5,515 nucleotides of DNA from contig JBDKGV010000234.1 in NCBI GenBank assembly GCA_039798005.1, positions 1 to 5,515 on the forward strand. Reading direction: 5' to 3'. Shown in pieces: positions 4,958 to 5,515 of this stretch. The DNA is from JBDKGV01 sp039798005. GTDB taxonomy: Bacteria > Fibrobacterota > Fibrobacteria > UBA5070. The notes beneath the pieces were generated by a model. It worked only from the letters and a program-made list of their open reading frames with translations, had not been told where the DNA came from and did not search any database. The position numbers and the translations under genes are program-made. Numbering within the stretch: the stretch's first letter is position 1; each line of letters starts with the position of its first letter.

Positions 4958-5515
4958 AGTCCGTGATCGCCACAGCACCCATCGTCGCCCTTGCCCTCCT
5001 GCTCAACGCCTGCGGCGCGGAAAGCACCACGCTTGCCGGCAACAGCGCAAGCACCGGCAACGCCCAAGCCACCGGCACCATCCGCCATCCGGACGGCGCC
5101 CCCGCACGACATGCCCTGATCGAATGCCGCCCCGACACTCTCCCTGCATGGGAACCGCTCGGAGAAGGCTGGATCGTGCGCACCGATTCCTCGGGGCAGT
5201 ATCGCTGCATGGACTTGCCCGAGGGACGCTTGGGTGTGACCGCCATGGAGCCAAGGACAGGCCTCTCGCACTGGCATGCCGGCGTCGCCATGACAACGCC
5301 AAGCGATGCACGGAGCGACACTCTCGCCTCGCCCGGCACCCTGCTTGTGGCCTTGCCGCCCGCCACCTACGGCACGCTGGAGCTGTCCGGACTGGATCGC
5401 TTCCTGACCGTGTTCGGAACACCCGTCGTCACCTTCGCCGATGTGCCCGCCGGCTGGCGAGGAGTCGTCCGCCTGACCACCACCGCAACCGCGATGAACA
5501 TCGTCGATTCGGGCC
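4954..5515 (+). CDS. Putative outer-membrane lipoprotein with carboxypeptidase-regulatory-like domain (partial, 3' end outside window)
   Basis: The 187 visible codons are open to the window edge. Residues 1-20 are a lipoprotein signal: a short basic start, a hydrophobic core VALALLL and the lipobox LNAC with Cys20. Gly21 after the cysteine does not signal inner-membrane retention, so outer-membrane anchoring is likely. A low-complexity Ser/Thr/Ala/Gly/Asn linker (22-39) leads to a beta-sandwich-like region at 40-110. There GTIRHPDGAPARHALIECRP, TDSSGQYRCMDLPEG and the following LGVTAMEP match the 'GxVxxxDGxPAxxAxV ... TDxxGxYxxxxLPxG' pattern of carboxypeptidase-regulatory-like (transthyretin-like) domains. 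A second unit at about 129-176 (TLLVALPPATYGTLELSGL to FADVPAGWRGVVRLT) resembles another such repeat. No catalytic motif is visible in this part. The ATGA overlap with the TIGR02147 gene and the strong ribosome site fix the start. As I recall, Fibrobacter genomes often pair these two gene types; the role is unknown. It may bind glycan, or it may sense or scaffold. Confidence 0.8.
   Translation, partial: MKSVIATAPIVALALLLNACGAESTTLAGNSASTGNAQATGTIRHPDGAPARHALIECRPDTLPAWEPLGEGWIVRTDSSGQYRCMDLPEGRLGVTAMEPRTGLSHWHAGVAMTTPSDARSDTLASPGTLLVALPPATYGTLELSGLDRFLTVFGTPVVTFADVPAGWRGVVRLTTTATAMNIVDSG

Noticed and set aside
3938..4978. Minus-strand open frame of 346 codons
   Set aside because: It is antisense to the TIGR02147 gene and crosses the divergent promoter region; the translation shows no recognisable domain.
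1..5515. CRISPR arrays, tRNA or rRNA genes, insertion sequences
   Set aside because: There are no regularly spaced long repeats, no cloverleaf or rRNA-like sequence, and no transposase frame or terminal repeats.

Overview
The window looks like a piece of a Fibrobacterota genome from a plant-polysaccharide degrader. The best taxonomic clue is the complete gene at 4070-4957. It belongs to the TIGR02147/DUF4423 family, which as I recall is hugely expanded in Fibrobacter and its relatives. The coding regions are rich in G and C at third codon positions, unlike the more moderate composition I recall for rumen Fibrobacter succinogenes, so a non-rumen Fibrobacterota lineage is my guess. The two short intergenic regions are much richer in A+T.

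Layout. Positions 1-1736 (minus strand) carry a secreted family PL11 rhamnogalacturonan lyase that runs off the left edge. Positions 1737-2087 are a regulatory gap holding its probable promoter, a structured leader and a ribosome binding site. Positions 2088-3818 (minus) carry a complete secreted pectinesterase with an N-terminal Ig-like domain. Positions 3819-4069 are a divergent regulatory region. Positions 4070-4957 (plus) carry the TIGR02147-type putative DNA-binding protein. Its stop codon overlaps the start of a lipoprotein gene that runs off the right edge (4954-5515).

How it fits together. The pectinesterase would remove methyl esters from homogalacturonan and the PL11 lyase would cleave the rhamnogalacturonan-I backbone, so the left part is a small pectin-utilisation locus. 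The divergent regulator-like gene and its coupled lipoprotein are candidates for the control or sensing arm; this is inference.

Most notable observation. An asymmetric motif, consensus CTGTTGTCTGRAWT with core TTGTCWG, occurs six times in the roughly 600 bases of noncoding DNA. I found no copy of the core in the coding sequence by eye. The copies lie upstream of the lyase gene and in the divergent region between pectinesterase and regulator. They form an inverted pair (31 bp offset), a direct pair (20 bp offset) and two single sites. They could be operators of the adjacent regulator, a shared promoter element, or both.
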